From Temnothorax longispinosus (taxonomy: Eukaryota > Arthropoda > Insecta > Hymenoptera > Formicidae): DNA of 64,000 nucleotides. Position 1 is the stretch's first letter; the number at the start of each line of letters is the position of its first letter. Under the pieces are notes generated by a model. That model saw only the letters and a list, made by a program, of their open reading frames with translations. It was not told the DNA's origin and made no database searches. Below, piece by piece: positions 36,801 to 48,996 of the stretch. A program made the position numbers and the translations under genes. Location of the stretch: assembly GCF_030848805.1 (NCBI RefSeq), contig NC_092358.1, forward strand, positions 26,827,720 to 26,891,719, given 5' to 3'.

Positions 36801-39800
36801 GGAAGCGAGAAATGGACTATCATATTCTCGCGATTTTACGCCGTTCGCCATTATAATCACGCCTTGAGGCTTCAATGAAAGTAGTTCTATGCGGGGTTCT
36901 CCCTCGGAAAGACGTCGAAGTTGATAGACTGTAAATCGGACTGCAGACCGGCACTTGGAAGTTTTTTTAGTGAGCCTCGTTCTGCCATATTACGCTGAAT
37001 TACCTTAACTTCTTCAACTACGCAATTATTCAGGATTATAATGATTTTTAATGATATTACGGCAATGGAATTAGCGAGCGAGCGAGCGACGTGACCTTTA
37101 AAGAGAGAGAGAGACTTTGAGGGACTTCCGCCCTTTCGCGTGCTAAGAAAAGAGATTTACTCCGTAATGGTTTTTCTTTCGGGCAATTATTCAACGAACG
37201 TTTCTCTGACGTCGCGCAAAGGGCTTTCGGGAATCCTCTCGCGGCTCCTGTTTCTAAGGAGACGCTTTTCGCTTTTTCATCGATTTCCGAAGTCGACCTC
37301 ATGCAAGTCGATCGAATTGAACGACTTCGAGGTCCCCGCTACATTCAACGATCGTGATAATGTCTGGCCTGAATTGTCAGTGTGAAACAGCTGTTTTGCC
37401 GTCGCCGGTGTCCTCAAGGTGATATTTTCCCCGGTATAGAATGGGCCCTGCGTCGCACGACGTGATATTTTCCTCTAGATGGGACACGAAAACCGAGCGA
37501 TAAGAGCCGAGAAACCGGGTGCGTAATTTTAAATGATGCAGAGGCAATCTCGGGATTCAAACAGCCGTCGGCCAGGTGCAGGAGGAAATTAGGATTACCC
37601 CCTTTCCCCGCGGACCACCATCCACCCCCCCGGTTTCCCTTCTTCGCGGGATTGTAGATGTATGTGCAGTGCCTCTCTCCACGTCCCCGAGGCACTTCCC
37701 GATGAGACAAGCCCCTTCCCTCCTTCCCCGTCGCACCCCGTCGATCCTTTCTGGTTAAAGCGGATCCGACCTTCAGCATGAGCACGCACAAACCCTTTTC
37801 GTCTCGCCAACCCTATCTGCTCATCTCGTGTCTCCCTTTTCGATTTCGTAACTTCGTCGTAGGCGGTATATTGTACCCAACGCATTGTTCGCCGTCGTTA
37901 CCGCCTCGAGCTTAATTTTCGTTTGGCGGAAAATCGATAAGGCAATCGCGCGGACGTAACCGAATATAATGAATATATCATTCCTCCAACGTTTATGCTG
38001 ACAGAGTTTTCGTGGTGCCCGAGTGGCGAGGGGTCTTGAATCGCGGCAATCTAATCCTTGGCTTATGGCTTGGTCTCGCTTCTGCTATTTGTTCTGTTTG
38101 TACTTGTTCGCTTCGCTCAATTAACAAATGCGCAATAAATTACGAGCAGCCCAGGAGCCGAGGCTCTCGAGAACTCGAGACGTGTCTGCATTATTTAGCG
38201 TCGCTCTCAAGATTTGCTCGGCTTTTATTTCCCCGGCAGCCTCCGGCGCATTTTGACAATAAATCGATATCGCCGGGGAAGCAAGGCGGAAAAAGCGTCA
38301 CCGATAATTTCTGGATCCCGGCTCGGAGTCGTGAGAGAGTGAGAGGCAACATTTCCCGCGTTGATAAGCGAAGGGAAGAACCTCTTATACATTGCTACGT
38401 CGTTCTCGGAGGAACTCTGAAAGAGACGAGCGAAGTACCGAAGATACGCGAAGGAGTATCGATACCCGATAAAAAATACATAATAAAATTTTCCCCTGTT
38501 TATTTTGTTACACGACTCCCCGAGCCGCATTGAGATCTCGTAGGCACCTCGAAATCTTCATATTCTTCTTTGTACTCTCTGTCAGTTAGTTTTCAAAATC
38601 AAGAAAGGCAATATACTTTGAGATTATTATTCCACTGCAGAACTCTGCATAATAGAAAATCCTTCGCCGGGAGAGAGAGCGGCAATATATTAATTCTGCT
38701 TGCGAAGCGAATGACGTCCGTTGCAATTAGCGATCGCGTCTTCACGACGCGCGGCCGCGATGTGTTTCTCGCAGGCAATTTCCGCGCTGCACGCGTGACG
38801 TCGCGAAGGCGTCTCGTAAGTAGGTATCGCCCACAGTCTGCTAAATCCACATTCACAGGAATATATACGTATATTAATCTCACCGGGATCGAGGGCGAAC
38901 GAGGGACAGGACGCGGGTGGATGAATGGCGCGCGAACGCAGCCGATGGCTTAATCCCGTTAAAACCCGGCGATTGCTCCTCGCATTGCGGGCCCGCGCGA
39001 ATTTGCAAATAATCTCATTCGCCGGGCGAAATTCAGTTGCCCGAACGATAAACCCGGCGGGTCTTGCTTGCGCTCCGAGATGTAACCGAATCACGGGCGC
39101 GCGATTAGAAACGTTTGTCCGCGGTGGCACCGCGACATCGAGACCGGACCTCGGAATCGGCGCTTGATATGCAAACGAGAGCACGTGTCGGTGGAAAGCT
39201 TGACCCCCTGATTTAATGACGGCTATTTCGAGATTTGCGGCATCAGATTCGTACGGTGGGCTTCCACAATATAAATTAAACACCAATTGTTTCGGAGGAA
39301 ATTGCTGTACAACAGGAAAGAAGTTGCGCACGATTCCGACTAGTTCCGGTTATTTGAATACAAAAATATGATAAACGAGATAAACGAGAAGTAAACAAAA
39401 ATAAATATGCAAACAAGAAAATATGTACCCTTCTTTCTGAAAAATATCTCGCTTTCTCTGTCGCGTGATTTTATTACTTGTTCTTTCACGAATATTTAAT
39501 ATAAATTAAATATGGATTTGTCTCGGAGGAAATTGCTGTGCAACAAGAAGAGCGCTCCCGCGAACGATTCCGACTACTTTCGATGATTTGAATACAAAAA
39601 TATGATAAATATTGCAAACGAGAAAATAAAAATTTACCCTTCTTTCTGAAAAATCTCTCTCTTCCTCTCTCGTATGTCAATGATTTTATTATTTGCTTTT
39701 TCGCACAAATGTTAGATACAATACAAATTAAATATGAATTGTCTCGGAGAAAATTGCTGTGCAACAGAAGAGCCCATCTACGAAAACGTTGCGCACGATT

Positions 39801-42800
39801 GCGACTAGTTTCGGTTATTTGAATACAAAAATATGACAAATATTGAAAATGGACAAGATAAGTTTATCCTTCTTCCTGGAAAATTCTCTCGCTTTCTCCC
39901 CCGTACGTCGATAATTTTATTATTTGCTCTTACGCCCGATTTGTAAAACGGGCGCGTGCAAGCACGTTACCGCGATCAGATTCAAAGTTTATTTACGCGA
40001 GCCACATTCACCGCAGACACGGTTACGCGAGTCTCATCCCATGTTTACATTGAGTACGACTTTCGCATTGTGTTAAATGAAACTCAGGGATCAGCTGGCC
40101 ATTGTTAAAGCCGTGGCTTGAAATAGAAGTGGGGATGTCAAACAGATTTGTTTGTCGCGGAGATTGTGTCGTCGTGCTTTTAAACTCTTTGGCGACGCGA
40201 TCTTTCCTCATCCGTTAAAATTCACAATGAGCTACAGGGTACAGCTTTATTTAATAGACGCATATTAACGTATCGATTTTACGCGATATCATAATTAAAT
40301 ATCAGTTTATTAATCTAAAATTAATAATTAATTTTAATAATTAAAAGCTCTCATAACGCCTCATATAAATGCAAAATGCACACACACACACGCTGAGCTT
40401 ATGTAAATAAAACAATAAATCAGCTTATGTAAATCAAATAATTTAACGAGTTAAACCCCTAAATAAAGTTACCAAATAAGAGATATTTGTGCTTTATCTG
40501 CACTTATATACGAAAAACGATGATATATATCGCTGTCAGATTTTCGGATGTTTTTCCGAGATAAGCGGGAAAAGGAACTTTTTGGGAAATCCCACTTGCG
40601 GAATTAAGCTCTCTCGAGCTCGAGATTAATTAGCCTTATCCCGTATTATTATTCTCGCGCGACCGCGGTCGAGTGCAGCTTGCGCGGATAAAGGTGAGAG
40701 TTCGAGAGATCATCGACTCACCCTCCTCGTCCAGCAGTATGTTGTCCGGCTTGATATCCCGATGGATGATCCTGTGGGTCTGCAGGTAATCGAGCGCCAG
40801 CGCGATCTCGGCCACGAACAGCACGACGCTCTCCTCGCCGAACACAACCTCCTGCTGGATGTGATACCTCAGGTCGCCGCCCAAAAGCAGATCCGAAACC
40901 ATGAAGAGGTCCTCCTCGTCTGCGACAAGAACGGCAGGCGTAACAGGCGCGTAAATCCTCTCTTCTACGCACCCCCTCTTCCCCCAAGCCCCAAGGTTGC
41001 CCCTTTTTCGTCACGTTCGCGAGATGAAAGCGGCGGGTGGCTTCACGTCGAACGCTTGACCGATCAATATTGACCCAGTACAGTCAAGCACAGAGTATGC
41101 GTTATTGTCCCGATATTTTCACGTGCGAGCGATAAAACCGATTCCGAACAATACGCGGTATATGAGTCTGTCTCTCGGCAAGCAGACGCGACGCGAAACC
41201 GCACGCGCAAATTCTACATAATATGTATATGACGCGGCGCCTGTTAAAAACGTTCAAACGATGGAAATCGATAAATACGATGATGGTAATTTCCCTGGTT
41301 CGCGTATAAAACGTTAATCGGGGGGCAGCTGCCGAATAAATTCTCAGCGAGTAATTTTTAATTACGTCATTTTTACACAAAATCGCCGTGACTTTATTAT
41401 TTTGCTATGCATAATTTGCCGTCTTTTTATTCGGTAGCGTTGCTAAATATTCATTAATGATACTCTTCCGTCGAGATACAATTAAAAATGTTAAAGAATT
41501 ACCTTTTTGCATAAATTACCTTTAACGATCAGGGAATTAGAACACAAAGCTTCTGTTATAATTAAACGTTACATTCAATTTCTATCCATCGTGCCTCCGT
41601 TAGCTTGCCTCGTATATTCCACGTATAAATCACGTATATTGGAAAATGTGGTGCAGAACGATATCCTTCGAATGACACGAATGAAAATAGAAAGTACGAT
41701 AGCTATACGCGGTATGAGAAAACTTTTAACTTGATTATTCTATAAACACAAGGTATTTGTACACGGCGATTGTAATTTGCTAATTGTCGCACGGTTACCA
41801 TATTAATGTCTACATATATATCATATGTACATAGATATAAATTTATGCAAAATAGATGTCCCAGAGAAATTTCTCAAAAATTTATTATTTATAAAATTAA
41901 ATTATAATTATTATTTATAAATTGTAATTATTATTTACCAAATGTATTTTAACAAACCGTGTAATTAATGTTTCAACATTGAAATAATTAATGTCCTGAA
42001 AGTTGCAAAGATATCAAATGCACGATAGATGTTTCATTTTTCTTAATTTCGCGAGGTCGCAATTATTTCTTCCATTTGCTTCTACTTGCTTAATTATATT
42101 ATTATCATCGGTTTTTTATGCGGGAAATCTCAGTGATTCCTTTAGGTCGCATTCTTATTATGTTATCCAAATCCGCGGCCTATCCATTAAAATCTTTGAC
42201 GACAAAAAATTTGATAACACAGTCTCGTTATTTACAAGCCGCGTCTGTGTGTATCTCGTTTAGAATATTTAGTTTAATATATGACCCATCTCTGAAGAGT
42301 CGGTTGACTGACGAACCCTCATTAAAGTCTTTACGGCAACTGCGAGCTTCATATTGCTCGTTTTTGCATAAATATTTGCACCCGCCCGTATTCCCGACGT
42401 CGAGAGAACAGCTTCTTTCAATAAAGTGCTGTGTGTTTTTGCGAGATAAGCGTAATATCGTTTAATCCGCGTTTGTCTACCGCGAATAAAAAACCCGAAA
42501 AAGAGACATCGTGCCTATGGTTTCGCGTGATAAAGAAAATATCGTGCGTTTCGCACTTTAATATTTGCTGTTCCCTTTTTTACGTAAAACAAAAAAACAA
42601 AATCTACAGTGTCTATTGTCACTGTAAAGATTAACGTGCGAGCGTGATGGAAATATCATTCGAGTTGGATTCTAGCGAAAAAAGAGAAAATTATAGTGAT
42701 AAATGATTCTTGTAATATTAATAAAATAATTTACAAATTAAGACTTTCTTAAAGACGTGAATGGATAAACTTGATTTCAACAAAAAAAAATCGAAATTTA

Positions 42801-45800
42801 ATTATAAAGCTATTAAATTAAAGAGCAGTAAGAGATATTACAACGTTTAATAAAAATCAGTTTAAAATGTTCAGAGAGCCTCGGGTTCTTTTTATAAATA
42901 CTCAAATTTAATTCCAAACGTTTCGCTATTTCCGCGATCGTTTCCTCGCGGGTCGTCTGAATTCGCGAAATAATTATCCACCACTCTGCATTGCGTTAAT
43001 TATCGCGATCTTTATTAATTTATGATAAAAAGCGATTGTTATACATTTAATTCACAATGGAATATTACAATTTTTAGCATTCATTAAAATTCGTAGCTGT
43101 ACAAACATATATTACAAATTGTCTTTTACAACGCTTGCTTTGACATGAATCTCTCTTGGAATTTGGTGTTTTTTAGAGAAAAAGTGTGAACCTTAATCTG
43201 TTTGATTCTTCGATCAAAGGTTGAAGGCTGAATTTTTCCCGGCGAAAATATCGTACTGTCAACGTTTCACAAATCGCGAGGCGCGACAAAAGAGAGATGA
43301 AACACGGTAAAGCTAATAAAGGATTCGTGAACAAGTTTTTCTAGGACCTCTTGGAGCACACCTGTGTATATTTTACGCGTTTCCCACGAGATCTGGAAGA
43401 ATGGACTCGGGGGTGTGATCGATGTCTCGAAAGACGATTTACCTTGGAAGCTGAACCATAAATTCACCAAGCAGGGATGCTCCAACTTCGACAGGATCTC
43501 CACCTCCCTCGCCACATTCTTCAGGGCGCCCCGTTCCGCGCACTCGTTTTTATGTACGTACTTCATGGCGTACATATTGCCGGTACTGTCACGTTTTTGC
43601 ACGATGCAGACCTGTGTGTGGCAGAAATTGCATCGAAATTTAATTCCGCCCGGCAAATTCGTGCCGTTCCGCTCCAACCGCTGGAAACCGCGTTTGACTG
43701 TCTGCGAGTTTTCTCGAGTCGGCAAATTCAATATTCACGGAATATGTAATTTCCCTTGCAGAATAATAATAAAGGGAAGGAGCTGAAACTTGTTCGTTTA
43801 TTTACCTGGGCAATTTGCGATAGACCGTAGCGTTGATGTTTACTTTACGCTAATTTTTGTATCGCTCTAATTACCACGTGTTACTTGAGAGAAAACATTT
43901 CGCGGTGTCTCCGTAAAAACAAAATCTGGAATAAACCGAAAACAATTTCAAGCCGCGAACGACCAGTGGTCCTCGTCCGTTATACATAAATTTAATTCCC
44001 ACTCTAATATTTATTCAAGAATTATGGAGGAGCGTAGCGTACTCGCTCCCCCATAAAAATTGAGGGAACGAGTTTCGGAATTTTCGCAGCGACCTTATCC
44101 GATAGATATAAAAGCGTCGTGAAACGCACTTTTTTACGATCGGGAGCGTAACGCATTTTATAGGGGCATAAATGCAATTCGCGCTCGCCGCGTTTTACGT
44201 TACGGACCGAATAAATGCGCGCCCGTTGGTCCGTGCGTCGTTCTTCAAATAATATATTTACGTTATAAACGCGTTCGGCGCGCGGTTAATGGACTACGTG
44301 CGACTACGTGCGACTACGCGCGAACTCAAAAGAGCCACGGTGTGTTAACAAGAAGACAAAAATTCTATAGTTCTTTCCTGACGTACAAAAGCGTTTTCCG
44401 CGAGGGTGTGAAGCGACGTGTAATCACTTCGCGACTCGACGTATTAGCGAGACCGCGGAGAACAACGGGGCGCCTGTTACCGCGCATGTAAAAGAGTAAT
44501 GCCGGGCTAAACCGACCGTTAGGATTTTCTCATGTCGAGATAAACGGCGCGGGAAGCCGCAATCTGAAATCGTCGAATTCGCGATTCGCGAATAAAGGCC
44601 GCGAGAACGCTCGGGGCTCGATTTGTAACGATATAGCGGGCACCCCGTTGTGTGGATCCGGCTGGAAAACAACTCGTGACCTACCTTGCCGAAGCTGCCT
44701 TTCCCAATGGCGCGTAGGATTTGAAAATGATCGAAATTCACTGCAACACAGAAATGAAAGTCAATGAGGGGGGATGCGAATTTAACGGTGAGTGAGTAGC
44801 GCATTGACTCCCGCTAATGAAGCGCGATCCTAACAGTCGATGGATAATCGCGTAATGGTGCACGGGGTATTTTCGCGTTTCTGCAATCGGTATATACGTT
44901 AAACTCGATGCTAATCGAAATCGGCTCTCGTCGGCATTGGCAATTTAAAAATCACCCTTTATCGCGAAACATAAAGGTGTCTTGTTAAGCACAGCGGCTC
45001 GTAGATACGCCAATTAAACCACCCCTTTGGCAAGCGTGGAAAGCGCGGTTTTAGCAGCGGTTTCGTTTGGCCGGCTCTATCGCTTCCGCGACAAATTTGA
45101 AATTATTTGGAAACTGCAGCGTCGATATAGCGCGGCAGGGATTCTGGTGGGGATCGATTCCGCCGGATGTATAAATTGCGTAGTTTATATTGCACCGAAC
45201 ACGCAGTTCCGGTCTTCCCGAAATAGCCAAACCGCATAACCGGAGAAGCGCATAGGAGCAACTTGAGAATCTCGAGCTTGATCCTCCCCAGATTCGACTT
45301 ACGTGAGAACTGATGTTCTCGCCCGTAGTAAACTTAAACAACTTTGAAGTAATAAGGGTACGATAATTGAGATAATGTGCATTGTTAAATATTAAAGGAC
45401 GAAAATTAAACCGATACCTTGAGTTTATATAACTTTTTTTTCTATTTTTAACTACCAAACTACACTGTGTGTCGAAATTTATTATTTTCACATAAAACAA
45501 TATTTTAACTCCATTGGTTTAGTTAATTAACGACGATATTAAATAGGAGCAGTGGCGACTACAGGAATGGTTAAAAATTGTTCATTCAAATTGAGTATAA
45601 TTCGACACTATAAATTTAAACAGGTGACATAAAGTTAATCAATTTTGAGGTAATTTTGCAGTCTCCTTTTGCGTAGACATTATTTCTTCGGACATAAATA
45701 ATTTTTCCGTAATTCTATATTATTAAAAATTTAATTATAAATATAGATTAAAAATAGATGTGAGACTTCGTTAAAGTTTCTGGTTGGCCAGTTACGAATC

Positions 45801-46962
45801 CGAAAAACAAGATCGGCATTTTCAACATTCGTCACATCAGGAGTTAAAAAGCGAATCGCGCGGAGACAGAGTCGTGAAGAAGGCGCTTCTCTTTTTCCAG
45901 GAATTTAATTACAATGGGATTGAATATTGGATTTTTCCTGGTGAAATTAAACGTCCGTGGGACTGTCGCACGATATACTACAGAAAAGATTTATTAATAG
46001 CCCCCGGCAACAGCTCGATATTCTGTAATCGAGTCGTAAAAGCGAAGATTTCCACGCAACGTCGCGCCGTATCGCGCATCTCTCGCGAGATATCGCGAAA
46101 GTTATAGCCCCAGCGAGGCATAAACGTGATAGAAGAAGCTGATCCTCCGTGAAACGGTGCATGTTATCGATGCGTATCCGTTCGAGCAAGAATTCGAGTT
46201 ATGCGAATTACACGTAGATACCAAGCGAGGCGATATAACGTGGCGCGGCATCTCCACTAATATTCTACATACCTATTTCATAACGTCTCGGTAGTAAATA
46301 TATCTCAAGGATATAATCTTATAATTCTCGCTATAAGAGAAAATTTCCTTCAATCGAGAGCAAGATCTGTAGAAGGTAATTTACTTCATTACTATTTTTT
46401 TTGTCTTTGTTGTGTAATGATTGATTCAGCTTCTGGTCAATAGCTTTTCCAGCTTTGATCAGCTGCTATCTTTAGCGTCGATGCTGACTCCTCCGCCAGT
46501 TAAATTTAGGTAAACGCTATAACGAGCTCAATTAGATCGTAATAAAGGAATAACTTTTTTTCTTCGTTGCTTGAAAGCGACTGTTAACGTTACTTTGTAC
46601 ACTCGCCTTCGCAACAAATATATATAGAAAAATATAATAGAAAAATAGGCATTTTTCAAGCTGTGTAAGATAATTATATAGCGACTAGACTAGAAGGCCA
46701 AACACCCCTTTTCGTGCTTGAAGCGGAGAGTCGCGCCCATTGTTTCCGTTCATAAAATATCAGAATCGACCGCATTAGGTATACGCGTGTGCGCGTGTGT
46801 GCAACCGAGAGCCTATATACTCATTGTCAGCATTTCCGCGTAACGTGCCCGCGAGGCTCATAAAAGATTCGCGCCGTCTTCGCTTCGCGAGCCATATATA
46901 GACGGAGTATTACCTTCTTCTCCGGGGGTGGGCGCGCTCCGGGTCGACTGATTGGCACCCAT
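32320..46962 (-). CDS. STK32: Serine/threonine-protein kinase 32 (YANK family), complete CDS, 8 exons
   Basis: Exons 46962-46914, 44740-44685, 43611-43443, 40919-40722, 35208-35119, 34534-34368, 33660-33380 and 32533-32320 join in phase to 407 aa, the usual STK32 length. Exon 1 gives MGANQSTRSAPTPGEE; Gly2 and Ser6 form an N-myristoylation motif, and an in-frame TGA lies 9 nt upstream. Kinase landmarks: glycine loop GKGSFG (29-34), catalytic Lys52 in YAMKYV, LLLGGDLRYHIQQ, catalytic loop HRDIKPDN (144-151), and DFN (164-166) in place of DFG, which is normal for YANK kinases. After the kinase domain, LNCDPTFELEEMI and KPLHKKKKRLAK are family-specific, followed by a charged, probably helical tail ending AEERLKYA. 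Introns reach 5.5 kb and hold simple repeats and a tandem repeat (39271-39945). Substrates of the family are poorly known; association with membranes is inferred from the lipidation motif. Confidence 0.95.
33775..33800. repeat. (CT)n microsatellite in an STK32 intron
   Basis: CT dinucleotides, about 26 bp, just upstream of the exon ending at 33660 in transcript sense. Confidence 0.9.
34322..34347. repeat. (TTA)n microsatellite in an STK32 intron
   Basis: About eight TTA units, 20 bp from the splice donor of the exon 34534-34368. Confidence 0.9.
35800..35834. repeat. CA/CG alternating tract in an STK32 intron
   Basis: CACACACACA followed by CGCGCGCGAGCGCG, a purine-pyrimidine alternating run that could adopt Z-DNA. 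Simple-sequence DNA with no coding role. Confidence 0.7.
39271..39945. repeat. Three diverged tandem copies of a roughly 225-bp unit in an STK32 intron
   Basis: Copies begin at about 39271, 39501 and 39723, each at ATAAATTAAA or ACAAATTAAA. Each contains TCGGAGGAAATTGCTGT (with small changes), ACGATTCCGACTA, ATTTGAATACAAAAATATGA, and CCCTTCTTTCTGAAAAAT, and ends in a pyrimidine-rich stretch plus GATTTTATTA. Unit spacing is 230 then 222 bp. No ORF is conserved across copies. Confidence 0.85.
44292..44321. repeat. Three 10-bp tandem units in an STK32 intron
   Basis: GACTACGTGC, GACTACGTGC, GACTACGCGC in a row, in GC-rich intron DNA between the first two coding junctions. Confidence 0.7.
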
Positions 46963-47772
46963 TTTTCCTCAATGGACGTCGGACGTATAACGCGTCGGCG
47001 ACCGTTGTAAGTCGCATCGGTGCGAGCGCACTGCCGACGAAGACGACGGTGAGATCCGGTCGGCGTGGGAAGTCTCATATTTCCGCATTGTCACGGCGCC
47101 GCGACGCCTCGTCGCGCGGCCCCACCTTCATCGGACGACGCGCACCATCTTCCACGACCGTGAGAGACGAACAGGGTGAAAAAAAAACCGGCCGTCACAC
47201 GTGCGCCAAATGGCTCTCTCTCTCTCTCGTTAAATCCGTCGGTCGGTTGATCGAGGCGATGTCCCTCGGTCGGCGAAGAGGGGAGGGGAGCAGGGGGGCA
47301 ACGCCGGCGTTAATTAGCAGCGGCCCGCCGCTGCTGATTCGAGCGGCTTAATTAACGGATCGCGCTAATGCGCGGGATAATTGCCCCAGGTAACCGTCGA
47401 TGATCCCTCCGACGACAATGCGGGGCACTTGCTCGCGGCGCATCGGATCTTACTTGCGACGTGAACGACGACGGCGGCGCGACGGCTGGTCCCCCTGTAA
47501 CGGATATGTATCCCTCATAATTACTCCTCGTCACTTTAATTGCTTTCGAGCGAGGTAACAGAGCGCGACGAGCGACAACTGAGTCGTGACACGATGAATG
47601 ATACGGAGATGTCGTCAAATTAGCGAGCTCACCCCGGATTGATTGGGGAGACGAGTTGGACGGCCTAATGAAAAATCCAATTGTAGTTTCCACAAACATT
47701 TATATGATCAATATTAAGTATACCGAGAGAAGCCGCGCGCCAGATTAGAACTCTATTATCGAAATATGCGTG

Positions 47773-47969
47773 TTGAACCCTTTGCGGTTTTGTTATTTTT
47801 TTTCGAATTGACGAAGACATACACGCGATAATCAGCATAATAAATTATATTTTTGGGATTTGCATAAATTCCCCCAAGTAATAAAAATTCTTTGATTCAT
47901 GTTGGATCAGCCGACTAATATTTAATCTTCGCTCATTTGCGAGAAATAATTTGGACCGCAAAGAGTTAA
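47773..47969. mobile_element. MITE-like element with CTTTGCGGTC ends
   Basis: The left end is TTGAACCCTTTGCGGT and the reverse complement of the right end is TTTAACTCTTTGCGGTCC. The right flank has an intact TTAA (47966-47969); the left has a decayed TTGA. About 197 bp, AT-rich, no ORF. TTAA targeting points to a piggyBac-type origin, by inference. Confidence 0.55.
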
Positions 47970-48344
47970 ACGTAATAATACGAGAAGAATAATATAATAA
48001 TGATTTTCTCGTCCACGTTAAAGATCGGGATGTTAACGATAGAAAACTTTTCATGCGTTCAACATTGAAAATAAACGCAGGAGAGTACGCGTATTTACAT
48101 GCAAACAAAGAAAAAGGTGAGAGCGAAAAAAAAAGGATATACGGCCTGGTTTTCAAAATGCTAAAACTATCCCCGTCGAATGACAATGGAAGGCTCTTTC
48201 GCATGAATGAATTCTGGAGCATCCTCGTGGTAGTCTCGATCGAACACGAACAATCGCTCGTTTCTCTCCATCAACGAGACAACGGGCCCCTCCCTCTCGT
48301 CACATTGTATTAATCGGCGGATATCTGTGCGCGATTCACCCGCG

Positions 48345-48363
48345 CACCACCACCACCACCACC
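48345..48363. repeat. (CAC)n microsatellite
   Basis: Six CAC units in the STK32 upstream flank. Confidence 0.85.
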
Positions 48364-48734
48364 GTGCGGACGGGACCGCGCGGCATCGGTGCCAATTAAC
48401 AACGTTGATTAGTTGGTACGGGCACGGCAAACACGCTGACGTATAGCTGCCACCCGAAATTGCAGCTCGAATGGAGATCCGTGCATTAGACATATTACGC
48501 ACACGTATACTCGACGTTGTACACATGCCCCCATTGTGAATCTTCATCTTTGACCTAATTACATCCACGGTCTGACCGAAACGCGCTTCATTACCCTTCG
48601 ACACGCGATTATTTCAACTGGTCGCAGCGCGATTGACCGTGCGAACGGGACGCAGAACTAGCCTTATAAAATCAATTGGGTCGATGAAAGAATGAGGGAT
48701 CTTCGGAAGGAGTTTTTATGTCGTTCGACAAAAA

Positions 48735-48864
48735 TGGGCGCGTTCAGCAGACACAACTGTTGAGTCTCGTCTTATCAACAATCTGCGTTGATTGGTTGGT
48801 TCTAAAAGTAAGAGCCAATCACGTTCGATTGCTACTGAGCGGTTTGTTCTGCTGAACGCACCCA
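48735..48864. mobile_element. 130-bp foldback MITE with TGGGYGCGTTCAGCAG ends
   Basis: The left end is TGGGCGCGTTCAGCAGACA; the reverse complement of the right end is TGGGTGCGTTCAGCAGAACA. Inside, TGCGTTGATTGGTT pairs with AGCCAATCACG around a TAAAAGTAA loop, so the whole element can fold. No ORF. No unambiguous target duplication was seen. Confidence 0.8.
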
Positions 48865-48952
48865 ATGATACGATTATTCGGAAAAAATGAAACGATTACG
48901 GCGGCAAGTAGCTTAAAATAACTATAATTGCACGTAATAATAACAATTATTA

Positions 48953-48960
<8 letters not shown>

Positions 48961-48993
<33 letters not shown>
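48961..48993. repeat. (TA)n microsatellite
   Basis: Sixteen uninterrupted TA units, extended on the left by an impure TA tract. Confidence 0.95.

Positions 48994-48996
<3 letters not shown>

Noticed and set aside
38690..39331. 213-aa minus-strand frame in an STK32 intron
   Set aside because: No recognisable domain and overlapped by open frames on the other strand; looks like chance in CpG-rich DNA.
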